64,000 nucleotides of DNA from positions 31,164,611 to 31,228,610 of the forward strand of contig NC_092576.1 in the NCBI RefSeq assembly GCF_037975245.1. The letters are read 5' to 3'. The notes beneath the pieces are model-generated. The model saw nothing but the letters and a program-made list of their open reading frames with translations. It searched no databases and had not been told where the DNA came from. A program made the translations under genes and the position numbers. Position 1 is the stretch's first letter. Every line of letters begins with the position of its first letter. Positions 9,838 through 20,029 of this stretch are shown here, in pieces. The DNA comes from Apostichopus japonicus. Its lineage: Eukaryota > Echinodermata > Holothuroidea > Aspidochirotida > Stichopodidae.

Positions 9838-10080
9838 ACAGTGGTTAACGCCGGTACCTCTCAATCATACAGTCCCTGGTTCGAGTCACTCCAAGATTAA
9901 TGTATGTCGTCCAGTTACAGAGTTGTTGACAATTAACTATTCATAATCATGGACGTTAAATATGAATGTAAGAGACTGACTTCGGTCAGCTTGCGGCTTT
10001 GATAAGCCATTGAGGCTTCTTCGCGAAATCCTGCTTGCAGGAGGATCTAAAATACATACATACATACACGCATACATATG
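9838..10080 (+). mobile_element. tRNA-derived SINE with ACAT tail
   Basis: Starts with a tRNA-like head: GTGGTTAACG (A-box side) at 9841 and GGTTCGAGTCA (B box, internal RNA polymerase III promoter) at 9878-9888. A roughly 150-nt unrelated body follows, then an (ACAT)n tail at about 10052-10080. The 5' end of the head looks truncated. Confidence 0.7.
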
Positions 10081-11571
10081 CATCCTTAAGGACCTTGAAA
10101 GTACTATAAGAACTTCAATACCTTCCAGCCTTTTAATATTCTTAAAGGATGAAATTAGGCACAAAATGAAATATTGAAATGTTCTAAGCCAAACATTGCT
10201 AGTTGTCCAGGTTGTGTTTTCATGCTATATTTATCTTTTTTATTGTTAGAAAATGACCATTAAATAACATAGTTACAAATATTGTGCAGGACAAATGGCT
10301 TTGAGATCTTCCAAAGGGAGTATAATGTGACATGAACATGTCTGGATTAACATTACAACTGAAGCCTTGTACTGATGAGCCTATGGCGTTACCAATTCAG
10401 TGTTAGAAGGGCATTCTAGAGAGTTAGCATATTTTAAAGCTGAATATCCTGAAGAATAGAATAGCGTTAGTAGCACGCCAATGTTTGTCTTTTCTTAGAC
10501 CATGACATATCAACACTGAAATATTCCTGCCGAGAGTTACAGATTCACTTAAATGCACTGTAGGTAGAAATGCCTGCAATAAAGACTATACCTATGCCCA
10601 GATGTTCTGGTAACGACCTCTGCAAAAATGGTTCAGTTTTATCCCACAATGTTACAGATAAGATTGGCAGGTTATGTGACTTATATCAAGTTAGTTTTCC
10701 ATACACATACAAAGTCATTCCTCTCTATCTAGGTTCTACGATTCTGTGATATGTGGGTGATTTGCGACCCATTTTCATACAACACTGACACAAGAATAAC
10801 AACAAGAAAAATACTTTACAGACTGAAATTACATCAGAGGGTTACATTTTATGTAAAGACCAAAGCAAACATATTCACATGGACATAACAAGATATCCCA
10901 AAGTATAGGATATGACTGACCCAAATTATGGAGAACACTGTTGAGTCCAATAGAGAAGATACTGTACCTCACTAATTTAATGAATATATTTTTTTTCTCC
11001 AAATTTCATCACTACTGTTAACTTCTTTTTAGGTAATTGACATTTAACAAATGCAAATTGAAATTGTTGAACTGACAGGAACATCATTCCTTTTCTGGTA
11101 AATAAATGTCTATTGTAAACAACAGTGTACTTCTTTGCATTAGATGTGTGTGAAAGGCAAGGTAATTTCAAGTGCATGGTCGATAGACATGTTAACTATT
11201 GTTAAGGTAAGTGAAAGTTAACGCTTAAAACGGGACGTTCAAGATCAACTTGCAGTTGAGGTGTCAGGGACATTAAAATACAGAAACTCTCGAACCCAGG
11301 TAAGTTGGAATCTGTTAAGCTGGGAACTTAGAACCAGTCACCCCATTTTTGAATATGCCCACAATAAACCCACCCCACCACCCAAAACACCCCGCACCAA
11401 CAATATCTAACATGCAAAAGATATAACGTCACATAAATGTTCCACCATCTAACATAAAATGTCCAGTTTCCACCTGTGATGATAATCCTTGGAAATAAAC
11501 AATAAACGAAATTGGTTCCTTTGTTCTACCATCGTCCGGCCTCCTTTCAATCCATCTGTCTAGTCATGCCA
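10081..11571. other. Downstream of SPCS1, nothing recognised
   Basis: Unique AT-rich DNA beyond the SPCS1 stop codon. It probably includes the SPCS1 3' UTR nearest 11571. No other exon or repeat was recognised. Confidence 0.45.
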
Positions 11572-11697
11572 TCATTTTGATCTGTCCTTCCTTTTGGATT
11601 TCTTTCCTGATGGTGTGTCTGTGACCTCTGACCTGTCTACTACTTTCTGCCATGACACCGGATTCTTTCTGTAAATCGGCCAAGGTGGTAACGTTAA
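11572..11697 (-). CDS. SPCS1: SPCS1, last coding exon
   Basis: Signal peptidase complex subunit 1 is a small ER membrane protein that assists signal-peptide removal. This exon gives 41 residues and a stop. It begins L-T-LPPWPIYRKNP (the end of the second membrane span and the conserved PPWP-YR motif) and ends in a Lys/Arg-rich cytosolic tail, GKKSKRKDRSK. The acceptor CTCGCCAG lies at 11700-11698 and beyond, and phase 0 joins exactly to the preceding exon. The identification rests on clear residue-by-residue agreement with the animal SPCS1 family across three exons. A longer ORF in another frame here (11564-11788) looks like a signal peptide but is a shadow. Introns before it are repeat-filled. 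Confidence 0.93.
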   Translation of the reverse strand, partial: LTLPPWPIYRKNPVSWQKVVDRSEVTDTPSGKKSKRKDRSK

Positions 11698-12795
11698 CTG
11701 GCGAGAGGATATTATGAAAAAAAGCAATAATTAACGCAAACACGAATGGGTACATTGTCTTAAAACAAAGTTGGAGGAAGTCAAACAAAGGGTTTGTGAG
11801 TGGCAGAAAATGAACAAACCCAGTTTCTGAAATGTCGGGAGTATATACTCAAACATTGGTCCACCTTATAAAGCTGGAAAATCTTTGTCAATTAAACTAT
11901 TGTTTCATATATCTAGTTTTTCAGAGCAGATTGCTTTACAACTTGGTAAATTTTCAATCAAAATACAGATCTGAATAGTGGTATGGAAACTTTAAATTCA
12001 AGCTGTGCCCTGTACCTGACTGCATACTACACATCACTTCCATTTCCAACTTGTTCCTAATTCATAAAATGGACAAAGGTTTGTTTCTGTAAGTTGTTGT
12101 TTGTGTGTACGTTTTCTACCAGAAACAGAATTATGAAGGCTAATGCATAATTGATATGCTACCATAGTATCTCGTAACAATCTTAGAAGTGAAGCGTTTT
12201 CAAAAAATCAGATTGATATTAATCCACTGCAATACCTGATGGTCTGGAACAGGGCTAACAACATTTTCATTGAAAAGATTTTTAGATTCACAAGCCAAAG
12301 GTATTCCACAGTGCTCTTCGATTTTGATTATTCTGATATTATTTTAATGGGAGAATAATGATTTGTTTCGACTAATTTGTCTGTCTTGTGAGTGTGTGTG
12401 TGTGTTGGTAGACTTTCTGTCACTGGATAAAATGTTACATCTGAGAACACATGGAACTCAGTACGCCACGCAGCTGCAAACAGAACCCAGTGGAAGAATG
12501 ATGTGCAGGACTTGTGTGCCTTCTGGCACAGAGAGATTTAAGGTTAAGGTCTGAGAACACAGGGCCCAGTGCTTGAAACATTGCTGATAGTAACATACCC
12601 GGCGATAGCACAGTGTCATGATTCTATCCTTGGACTGTGCAGGAAGTATGAAATGATCAATCAATACTATGTATGTCTCTGGTAATGATGTTATTCTTTA
12701 GAGGGACTTTTTTAAAAGTTTTTAATTGACGTGAATTCTCATAACTTTGTGATTGTGTTAACTAATATTCCAGGGTGACACAGAGTGAGCACAAC

Positions 12796-13766
12796 AGTCT
12801 TCATCGAACGTTAATACTCTACTCATATACTGTCCCTTCCAGTTGTATAAAACCCATGTTATACTCCTATGATCATACTTACAAGACGGCAAAAATTTTT
12901 CCCAATCCGAAAACACTATGAGACACTTTGGTGGTAAAAAAATGAAGGAGGTCACTAGGGTCAGTGAGGGTGTACAGTGTTAAAAGATTACCAGGGCATA
13001 CTAGACACGGTAGAATGCGGTGCTTAGGTTGTGGGGAGACAGGTAAGTGGGGAACGAAGTAAATCTCCTATGATCATACAAGACAGTCTTCATCGAATGT
13101 AATACTCTACTCTACTTTTACTTATCGTTCTCTTTGTTCTTTTTGTTACAAAGTGCCTTTTTGGTAAATTTTCTTGTCCTGCTATTGTTAACATCACTGT
13201 AAATTCCCGCCACACTGAGAATTTACTTTATAATCATGCTTTTCCAAGAACAAATGTTTTGAAAATGACTTTTTTGAACCAATTTTCTAGGATTTGGTAT
13301 GAACTTCCCCATGAGACCAGGAATTTGCTTTTATGTGGTTCCTACCAGTCATTTGTGTGCAATATTGAGGAACATTTCTTAGCTTTATCACATGTGTAAT
13401 TTGTCAATTTTATTTCTTATATTCCTTATGGCTTTATTTGTGAATATTATATATTTATTTTAGTTCTAAGTCTCTTATTGTAAGTGTGTACAGGCCTTCG
13501 GGCTACGGGAATTTGGTTTCCTTTTGTACATCCTGATCCGCTTTGTGTTTTCATACTTTGTTGTTTGTATACTGTTCTTGTGATTGGATCAAATATATAA
13601 TGAAATGATATGAAATATATGGTCCCTTTCAGTTGTATAAAACCCATGTTTTACTACTATGATCATACTTACAAACAGTCTTCATCGAATGTAATACTCT
13701 ACTCATATACTGTCCCTTTCAGTTGAATAAAACCCATGTTATACTCCTAGGATCATACTTACAAGA
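12796..13766. repeat. About 92-bp repeat containing the SPCS1 exon donor
   Basis: Copies at about 12796-12887, 13068-13115 (continued at 13619-13674) and 13675-13766 share ACAGTCTTCATCGAATG, TTTCAGTTGTATAAAACCC and GATCATACTTACAAG. The last segment is the reverse complement of the exon 13763-13849 donor, so decoy donors lie at about 12880 and 13665. One copy is split by a LINE tail. Confidence 0.75.
13116..13618 (+). mobile_element. 5'-truncated LINE tail in an SPCS1 intron
   Basis: Reads on the plus strand as the C-terminus of a CR1/jockey-type ORF2: VLKMTFLNQFSRIWYELP then HETRNLL...FVCNIEEHFL, then a stop near 13400 and a roughly 200-nt 3' UTR ending in an A/T-rich ATATAATGAAATG stretch. 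It interrupts a copy of the 92-bp repeat. No catalytic part remains. Confidence 0.65.
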
Positions 13767-13849
13767 CAAGAAAGGGCAAATCCTGCACCGAGGATATAGA
13801 TGGTTTGGACAAACTGCTCACAGTAGTAACCCCAAACGAAACCAACTGC
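13763..13849 (-). CDS. SPCS1: SPCS1, middle exon (membrane hairpin)
   Basis: 29 codons: AVGFVWGYYCEQF then VQTIYILGAGFALSCL. This is the end of the first membrane span, the short lumenal turn (GY-x-x-EQF is a family hallmark) and most of the second span. It is bounded by TTTACAG at 13852-13850 and GTAAGT at 13762-13757, both canonical, phase 0 at each end. The 5' 29 nt plus the acceptor are the first unit of a 52-bp tandem repeat (13821-14030), and the donor end matches a roughly 92-bp repeat at 12796-13766. Copies of both splice sites therefore lie in the flanking introns. Confidence 0.95.
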
Positions 13850-14030
13850 CTGTAAACATAGGAAAGATTAAACAGTAGTAACCCCAAACAAAACCAACTG
13901 CCTGTAAACATAGGAAAGATTAAACAGTAGTAACCCCAAACGAAACCAACTGCCTGTAAACATAGGAAAGATTAAACAGTAGTAACCCCAAACGAAACCA
14001 ACTGCCTGTAAAAATAAGAAAGATAAAACA
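13821..14030. repeat. 52-bp minisatellite seeded from the SPCS1 exon acceptor
   Basis: Four copies starting at 13821, 13873, 13925 and 13977. The unit is 29 nt of coding exon plus 23 nt of intron including TTTACAG (minus strand). Copies are nearly identical, with the last degraded. Three extra acceptor-plus-exon-start modules therefore precede the real one. Confidence 0.93.
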
Positions 14031-14059
14031 GTAGTTATGAGAATCGGGCGAGATTATTC

Positions 14060-14640
14060 CTTCCTAATCAAACATGTAATGAATGAATATTGGGTCTTTC
14101 ATACATATATTATATAGTTGTGGACATTTGACACCATTCAGAAGGAGTAGAAGGAAGATTATTTCTATAAATCAAACATATAATGAATGAATATTGGACA
14201 TTTTCATAAATATATGAGATAGTTGTGGACATTAGACACCATTCAGGAGGAGTAGAAGGAAAGACACATTTTAATAATTTAGCCTTCTAATTTTGTGGAG
14301 CAGTTTTTGCAGGTTCTGAATGTTGTCTACTACAAAATATCTGGTTCCTGTGTAAAAAAAAAATCCTACTATGCATCTTTGTACATAGCGGTTTGACCAC
14401 TTTGCATAGCATTTTGCTGATATTGGACAAATTATTACTTGGTTCTATGGGAAGCATGGTGTTAAATCAACAAGAAATGTTTTAGTGACACTTTTGCTAT
14501 GCATCGTTGTAATTGTGTAGCAGTTTGAGCATTTTGCATAGCATTTTTGCTACGTGATATACAAATTATTCCTGGAACAAGCATGGAGCATGGTTTTGGA
14601 TCAACAAGTTTCAACAAGAACTCTATTATAAGACACTTTT
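14060..14640. repeat. Two short tandem duplications
   Basis: A unit of about 112 bp is present twice at 14060-14270 (AATGAATGAATATTGG, GTTGTGGACATT). A unit of about 128 bp is present twice at 14369-14625 (CTATGCATC, TTTGCATAGCATTTT, TCAACAAG). Both lie in the SPCS1 intron and are diverged. Confidence 0.75.
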
Positions 14641-15728
14641 GTAATCAATTTAGAAAGGCAGGCTTTAACTTGATGGTGTCTGTCACAGGGGTTGGGGGGG
14701 GGTGGAGAGGGGGCCAGGGGATATTAATTTACATAGTGTAGTACACATGACTGATATCCTGTGTACAAGTGTTGTGTAGGACGTTAAGTCTGAGGATGTA
14801 CTCACAGCTGTCATACCGTCTCTATCAACATCAGTATTGTATTCATTGCAAAGACAAGGATCACCAGGACAAAGCTGATCTGGTATCACTTCAGCCATGT
14901 GCTACCACCCAAGGTGACCAATACTTCTTCAAATTACAGTACTTAGGGAAGCATTCTTGACTACCAGGGACTTTCTGCCCTTGGCTTTCATGTTATTTTT
15001 TGAGTCACAACACATGGTCCAAAATATTTGAAGGACACTTTAATACAGCAAATATGCAATGAAAAATCTGGACCCCCCATCAGACTCCTAACATCCCAGT
15101 GGTTTGGCTTACTATTCTCCATATCAATGTGGAGGTATACTAAATATTTTACTTAGGTGGTAATTTCAAGACTCTTATTATGTCTTCAAATTATGTCAAG
15201 TCCTGCAGATTGACAATTTTGCCATAATGAGATCTAATGAACTATTCCCTGGTGATTTCTGTACATGTACAAGTAACCAATCATTTGATGTAGATTAATT
15301 GAAATTTAAGCTGCAGAGTTAGAATCACATCCAACAACGTGAAGACATAAACTGGTTTTAAAGAGGTTTTCTCCTCCAAAAATTGGAATTTACTTCAACA
15401 CTTTTGGGATGAATGCATGAACAGCACACTACTAGTGTGAGTGCTGCAGACATCATATGATTACCACAACAAGTTTGCTTGATTCATATTGAAGACAAGT
15501 CTGTTCACTACTGCAGATATACAAAGTGAAATTAAACTGCAGTCAGGGGGGGGGGGGCTTGTTTCACTTTCTGAAGTGCAGACATGTAGAAGAACTCAGC
15601 TACAACTGTGCATACATCCTTCACAGAACAGTTACCATGACAAAGGTCGGCTGACACCTGATCTGAGTTATATACTATACTGTACGTACTGGAATGCTTT
15701 CACCAAGTACTGACTCTGAGATACTTAC
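14641..15728. other. SPCS1 intron, nothing else seen
   Basis: Intronic AT-rich DNA with poly-G runs near 14694 and 15546. No additional exon fits the SPCS1 reading frame here. Confidence 0.55.
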
Positions 15729-15788
15729 TGCAAATACCACAATAACTGCCTGGAATATTTGTTCAGCTAGCTTCTGGCCATGGTAATC
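15729..15788 (-). CDS. SPCS1: SPCS1, exon with first membrane span
   Basis: 20 codons: DYHGQKLAEQ IFQAVIVVFA. The DY-x-GQKLAEQ motif is diagnostic of SPCS1, followed by the start of the first hydrophobic span. Acceptor TTTATGCAG and donor GTAAGTAT are strong, phase 0. The upstream exon, which should give only about ten residues and the start codon, was not found. It lies at higher coordinates, beyond the 96-bp satellite at least. Visible protein totals 90 residues, in line with about 100 for the family. Confidence 0.95.
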
Positions 15789-15904
15789 CTGCATAAACAA
15801 AACATAGGAAAATGAATGAAGAATAGCAATTACACAGGAAATATTACAAGTAGAAATATTACTTATAATACATGTAAAAGACAAGCCATCATGTCTTTCC
15901 AGTT

Positions 15905-17112
15905 TACCATTTACTGTACAGTATGCAGTTACCTGGTACCTACTGTACATTAATAGCTATATAGCACATTGTACAGTATGTGTAAACTATCCCATACTAA
16001 CTATATAGCATACTGTGTATGTAGTTACCTGGTACCTACTGTACAGTAATAACTATAGCACATTACATACAGTATGTGTAAACTATCCCATACTAACTAT
16101 ATAGCATACTGTGTATGCAGTTACCTGGTACCTACTGTACAGTAATAACTATAGCACATTGCATACAATATGTGTAAACTATCCCATACTAACTATATAG
16201 CATACTGTGTATGTAGTTACCTTGTACCTACTGTACAGTAATAACTATATCACATTGTATACAGTATGTGTAAACTATCCCATACTAACTATATAGCATA
16301 CTGTGTATGTAGTTACCTGGTACCTACTGTACAGTAATAACTATAGCACATTGTATACAGTATGTGTAAACTATCCCATACTAACTATATAGCATACTGT
16401 GTATGTAGTTACCTTGTACCTACTGTACAGTAATAACTATATCACATTGTATACAGTATGTGTAAACTATCCCATACTAACTATATAGCATACTGTGTAT
16501 GTAGTTACCTGGTACCTACTGTACAGTAATAACTATATCACATTGTATACAGTATGTGTAAACTATCCCATACTAACTATATAGCATACTGTGTATGTAG
16601 TAACCTGGTACCTACTGTACAGTAATAACTATAGCACATTGTATACAGTATGTGTAAACTATCCCATACTAACTATATAGCATACTGTGTATGTAGTTAC
16701 CTGGTACCTACTGTACAGTAATAACTATAGCACATTGTATACAGTATGTGTAAACTATCCCATACTAAATATATAGCATACTGTGTATGTAGTTACCTGG
16801 TGCCTACTGTACAGTAATAACTATAGCACATTGTATACAGTATGTGTAAACTATCCCATGCTAACTATATAGCATACTGTGTATGTAGTTACCTGGTACC
16901 TACTGTACAGTAATAACTATAGCACATTGTATACAGTATGTGTAAACTATCCCATACTAACTATATAGCATACTGTGTATGTAGTTACCTGGTACCTACT
17001 GTACAGTAATAACTATAGCACATTGTATACAGTATGTGTAAACTATCCCATACTAACTATATAGCATACTGTGTATGTAGCTACCCTGTACCTACTGTAC
17101 AGTACTTAAAAA
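15905..17112. repeat. 96-bp satellite
   Basis: About 12.5 copies with starts at 15925, 16021, 16117, 16213 and so on, exactly 96 bp apart and very similar. Cores are GTTACCTGGTACCTACTGTA, AACTATAGCACATTGTATAC and ACTATCCCATACTAACTATA. Half-unit similarity and shared words with the 48-bp satellite at 20 kb suggest a dimer of the same ancestral unit. Confidence 0.95.
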
Positions 17113-18200
17113 CTATAGCACATTGTTTACAGTATACAGCACATTGCACAGTAATAATATTAATAATAGAGTGGATTTACATAGCGCCAAGTCAGAAAGA
17201 GGTAGCTGCACTATGCGGTTGACAAACCAGTCAAGTGCAGTCAAAATTAAAGAACACGTAAAGAAATAAGTCTATAACTCTTCAATGTCTGATAACTACA
17301 GCACAATGTATAGGGTACAGTACAGTACCTACTGTACAGTTATATATAGCACATTTCATACACTGAGTATGTGTTAACTACTGTATCCCATACTAACTAT
17401 ATACAGTAGCATACTGTGTCTGTAGTAACCCAGTAACTATTCTGTACATTTATACGTATAGCACATTGTGTGCTGTTTGTGTTAACTATTCCATACTAAC
17501 TACATAGCATATTGTGTGTGTAGTTTCCTGATACCTTTTGTACAGTAATAACTATAGCACATTGCATACAGTATGCAGTATACAGTATGCAGCACATTGC
17601 CCAGTAATAATATTAATAATACAGTGGATTTACATAGTGCCAAGTCAGAAAGAGGTAGCTGCACTCTGCGGTTAACAAAACCAGTCAACCGCAGTCAAAA
17701 AGATCAAGTAAAGAAATGTCTTTACATAACTCTTTAACGTCTAATAACTACAGCACAATGTATAGGGTACATGTGTAAAACTATCACTACCAACTATAGC
17801 ACACTGTGTATGTACTTACTTCTCAACTGTGTAGTCTAACAATATATAGGATATTGACATATATAGTATGTCTAAACTATACCTAATAACCATGTAGGAT
17901 AGTGTGTGTATAGCGTGTCTCCACTACATACAGTGCAATCAGCTGGTTGTCTAAAGATATATAGGATATTGTAAACATAGTGTGTCAGTCTAAACTATAC
18001 AGTACATGCACAGTTATCTAATAACCATGTAGGATAGTGTGTGTATAGCATGTCTCCACTGCAGACAGGCTGACAGTCCAATTACGGGGTGGTCTAAAGA
18101 TATATAGGATATTGTAAACATAGTGTGTCTAAACTATACAGTACATGCATAGTTATCTAATAACCATGTAGGATAGTGTGTGTATATCAGAGAGCATTTT
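17113..18200. repeat. Degenerate satellite edge with larger duplications
   Basis: Decayed 96-bp-like sequence. A segment of about 200 bp at 17145-17345 is repeated at 17585-17770 (GTGGATTTACATAG, AAGTCAGAAAGAGGTAGCTG). Three copies of a segment of about 120-150 bp occur at 17840-18190 (ATATAGGATATTG, AACCATGTAGGATAGTGTG). Confidence 0.75.
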
Positions 18201-18430
18201 ACTGTTATCTCACCTTCCCCTAACCCTAGGAACATATTTACAATATCTTAGCTAGTACAACAGACAGGAAGTGTTTACATCACACCTCCCAGAAACCTCC
18301 AGCTTCTTATTTCCAGGAGATCACCCACAAATTGGCCTCCAGTGTACCTTTCTACAACAGAAACCCTACACCTGTTTGTGCACCTAATATTAATTCTCTA
18401 CCAATTAAGTAACCTTCAGCAGGATGTCTG

Positions 18431-19028
18431 CAGTGGCAGAGTGTCAATACAGTCAGGGGGGGGTGCAGATGCCCCCCCCTGACGGACTCAAATGGACTGC
18501 TCGCGCCCTTTTCAGCTTTTTACCACTTTTTACTTGTTCGAGATTATTGACTTTTTTATTTCGCTCTTATCTACCTATTGACATGAATTGTCATATTTGT
18601 TGGTGTAATTTTCTGACAAAATGCTGTAACGGCAGTCTTTAATTTATCGGCACTTCCGTTGTACGAAACTATTTCCAAGTACTGTATGGGGTTTTCGATC
18701 AATTTTTAGACGATACGCCACGCGCAGTGGCTGAAATAGTAATACAACAAAGGTACCCCAGGGATTGTGATGAAGCGCATGTACTTTCAACACCAATATA
18801 AACTTCCAAGTTGATACAAATAGCGATGACACCTATTTGTTCTTCGTTTATCTGCAAATTAGCAAGACCCGGAAAGGGTCATTTCCGGCGACCTAGGGAG
18901 AATCTTTACTCAAAAAATTTCTGTATGCGCCACGCCAACCTGTGGTGGCGCTCCGCTTAGATAGTGTCAAAAGCGCCCCTACAGACCATTCTCGCCCCCC
19001 CTGACCAATACCCCTAGCTCCGCCACTG
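18431..19028. mobile_element. hAT-like MITE, 598 bp
   Basis: Terminal inverted repeats: the left end CAGTGGCAGAG...TCAGGGGGG is matched by the right end read backwards, CAGTGGCGGAG...TCAGGGGGG. Flanked by 8-bp direct repeats, GATGTCTG (18423-18430) and GATGTGTG (19029-19036), with one mismatch. TIRs starting CAG and an 8-bp duplication are typical of hAT elements. No transposase, so non-autonomous. Its internal part (about 18870-18970) resembles 55.1 kb and 56.1 kb. Confidence 0.8.
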
Positions 19029-20029
19029 GATGTGTGGTCATTTTCTCAGTAGCTTAACCACTATTTTAATATGTAGTAAGGTAAATATGTAGACAGAGTA
19101 ACATCCTGTCCCATCCTCTGTAATGCATTGTCGATAAGATTCAACTTTCACCAATTGTAGTGAGTGTGATTCAACCTGTAGGAGCCATGCTTAGGACGGT
19201 TCTCTCAAGCCTACTTCCTCCTGACACACTCACTGTATTCAGTAGATATCTAGTCAGTTGAAGATCTAATATACCGTTTATTTCAATTTCTTAGTTTGTG
19301 TCCTTATTTCTTGGTCACGTACCGCTGTGACAATTTGGTGGAGCAGCAGCGCTGTTACATGTGTATAGCATGTCTCCACTACAGTCCAATTACCTGGTAA
19401 CAGTAACATATTAACTATGTTAGCTATTATCTACGTAGGTTGGCCACTGACAAGAAATCAAAATGGAGGACATACCCAAAGGCATGTGAAAAGCCATATT
19501 AGGCCCTAGTCAAAATTAATTACATCATTTAGTTACAATCAATTGCATCATTTTAATATCGTCTTTTTCATACTGCTCATCTTCATGTACTTAATGAATG
19601 ATAAGAATAGACTTCCCCTGATTCCCCAGATCCCATTTATAATTACGAAGGCCCACTAATTGACCCTGGGTACCAAGACTACCCTTCATGTTCACTTTCA
19701 ACCATGGCAAAAAACATCTACAATGGGATGAGATCACATGACCAGATCACATGGGCAGCTTGGTATGTTTCAACACTTGTGGGAAACACTGCATGTCACT
19801 TACTGTACTTCAGGTTCACAATATTTAATAAAATGCAGAGCAAATAAGTTCAACTTCAATACAGATTATAAACTGAAGCTGGGTAAGTTCTTTACATAGT
19901 GGTTATCATGTACATCAGAAACACTAACCATGAGAAGCACAACAATTTCAAAAATTTGATTGTCTACTTTTTCTTCAACTATGTACAGTACTGTTCTCTG
20001 GTCTCTAGATATGCACATTGTATACAATA
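19029..20029. other. No gene seen
   Basis: Unique AT-rich sequence. The last part (19980-20040) contains a stretch, GTACAGTACTGTTC followed by TCTAGATATGCACATTG, that recurs at the far end of the 48-bp array (27796-27855). Confidence 0.5.

Noticed and set aside
9838-9900. A tRNA gene
   Set aside because: The 5' acceptor half is missing and the head continues into a body with an ACAT tail, so it is a SINE.
11564-11788. 74-codon ORF with an apparent signal peptide, near TATA- and CCAAT-like motifs
   Set aside because: The overlapping frame of the same strand encodes the conserved SPCS1 C-terminus with a good acceptor, which explains the sequence far better.
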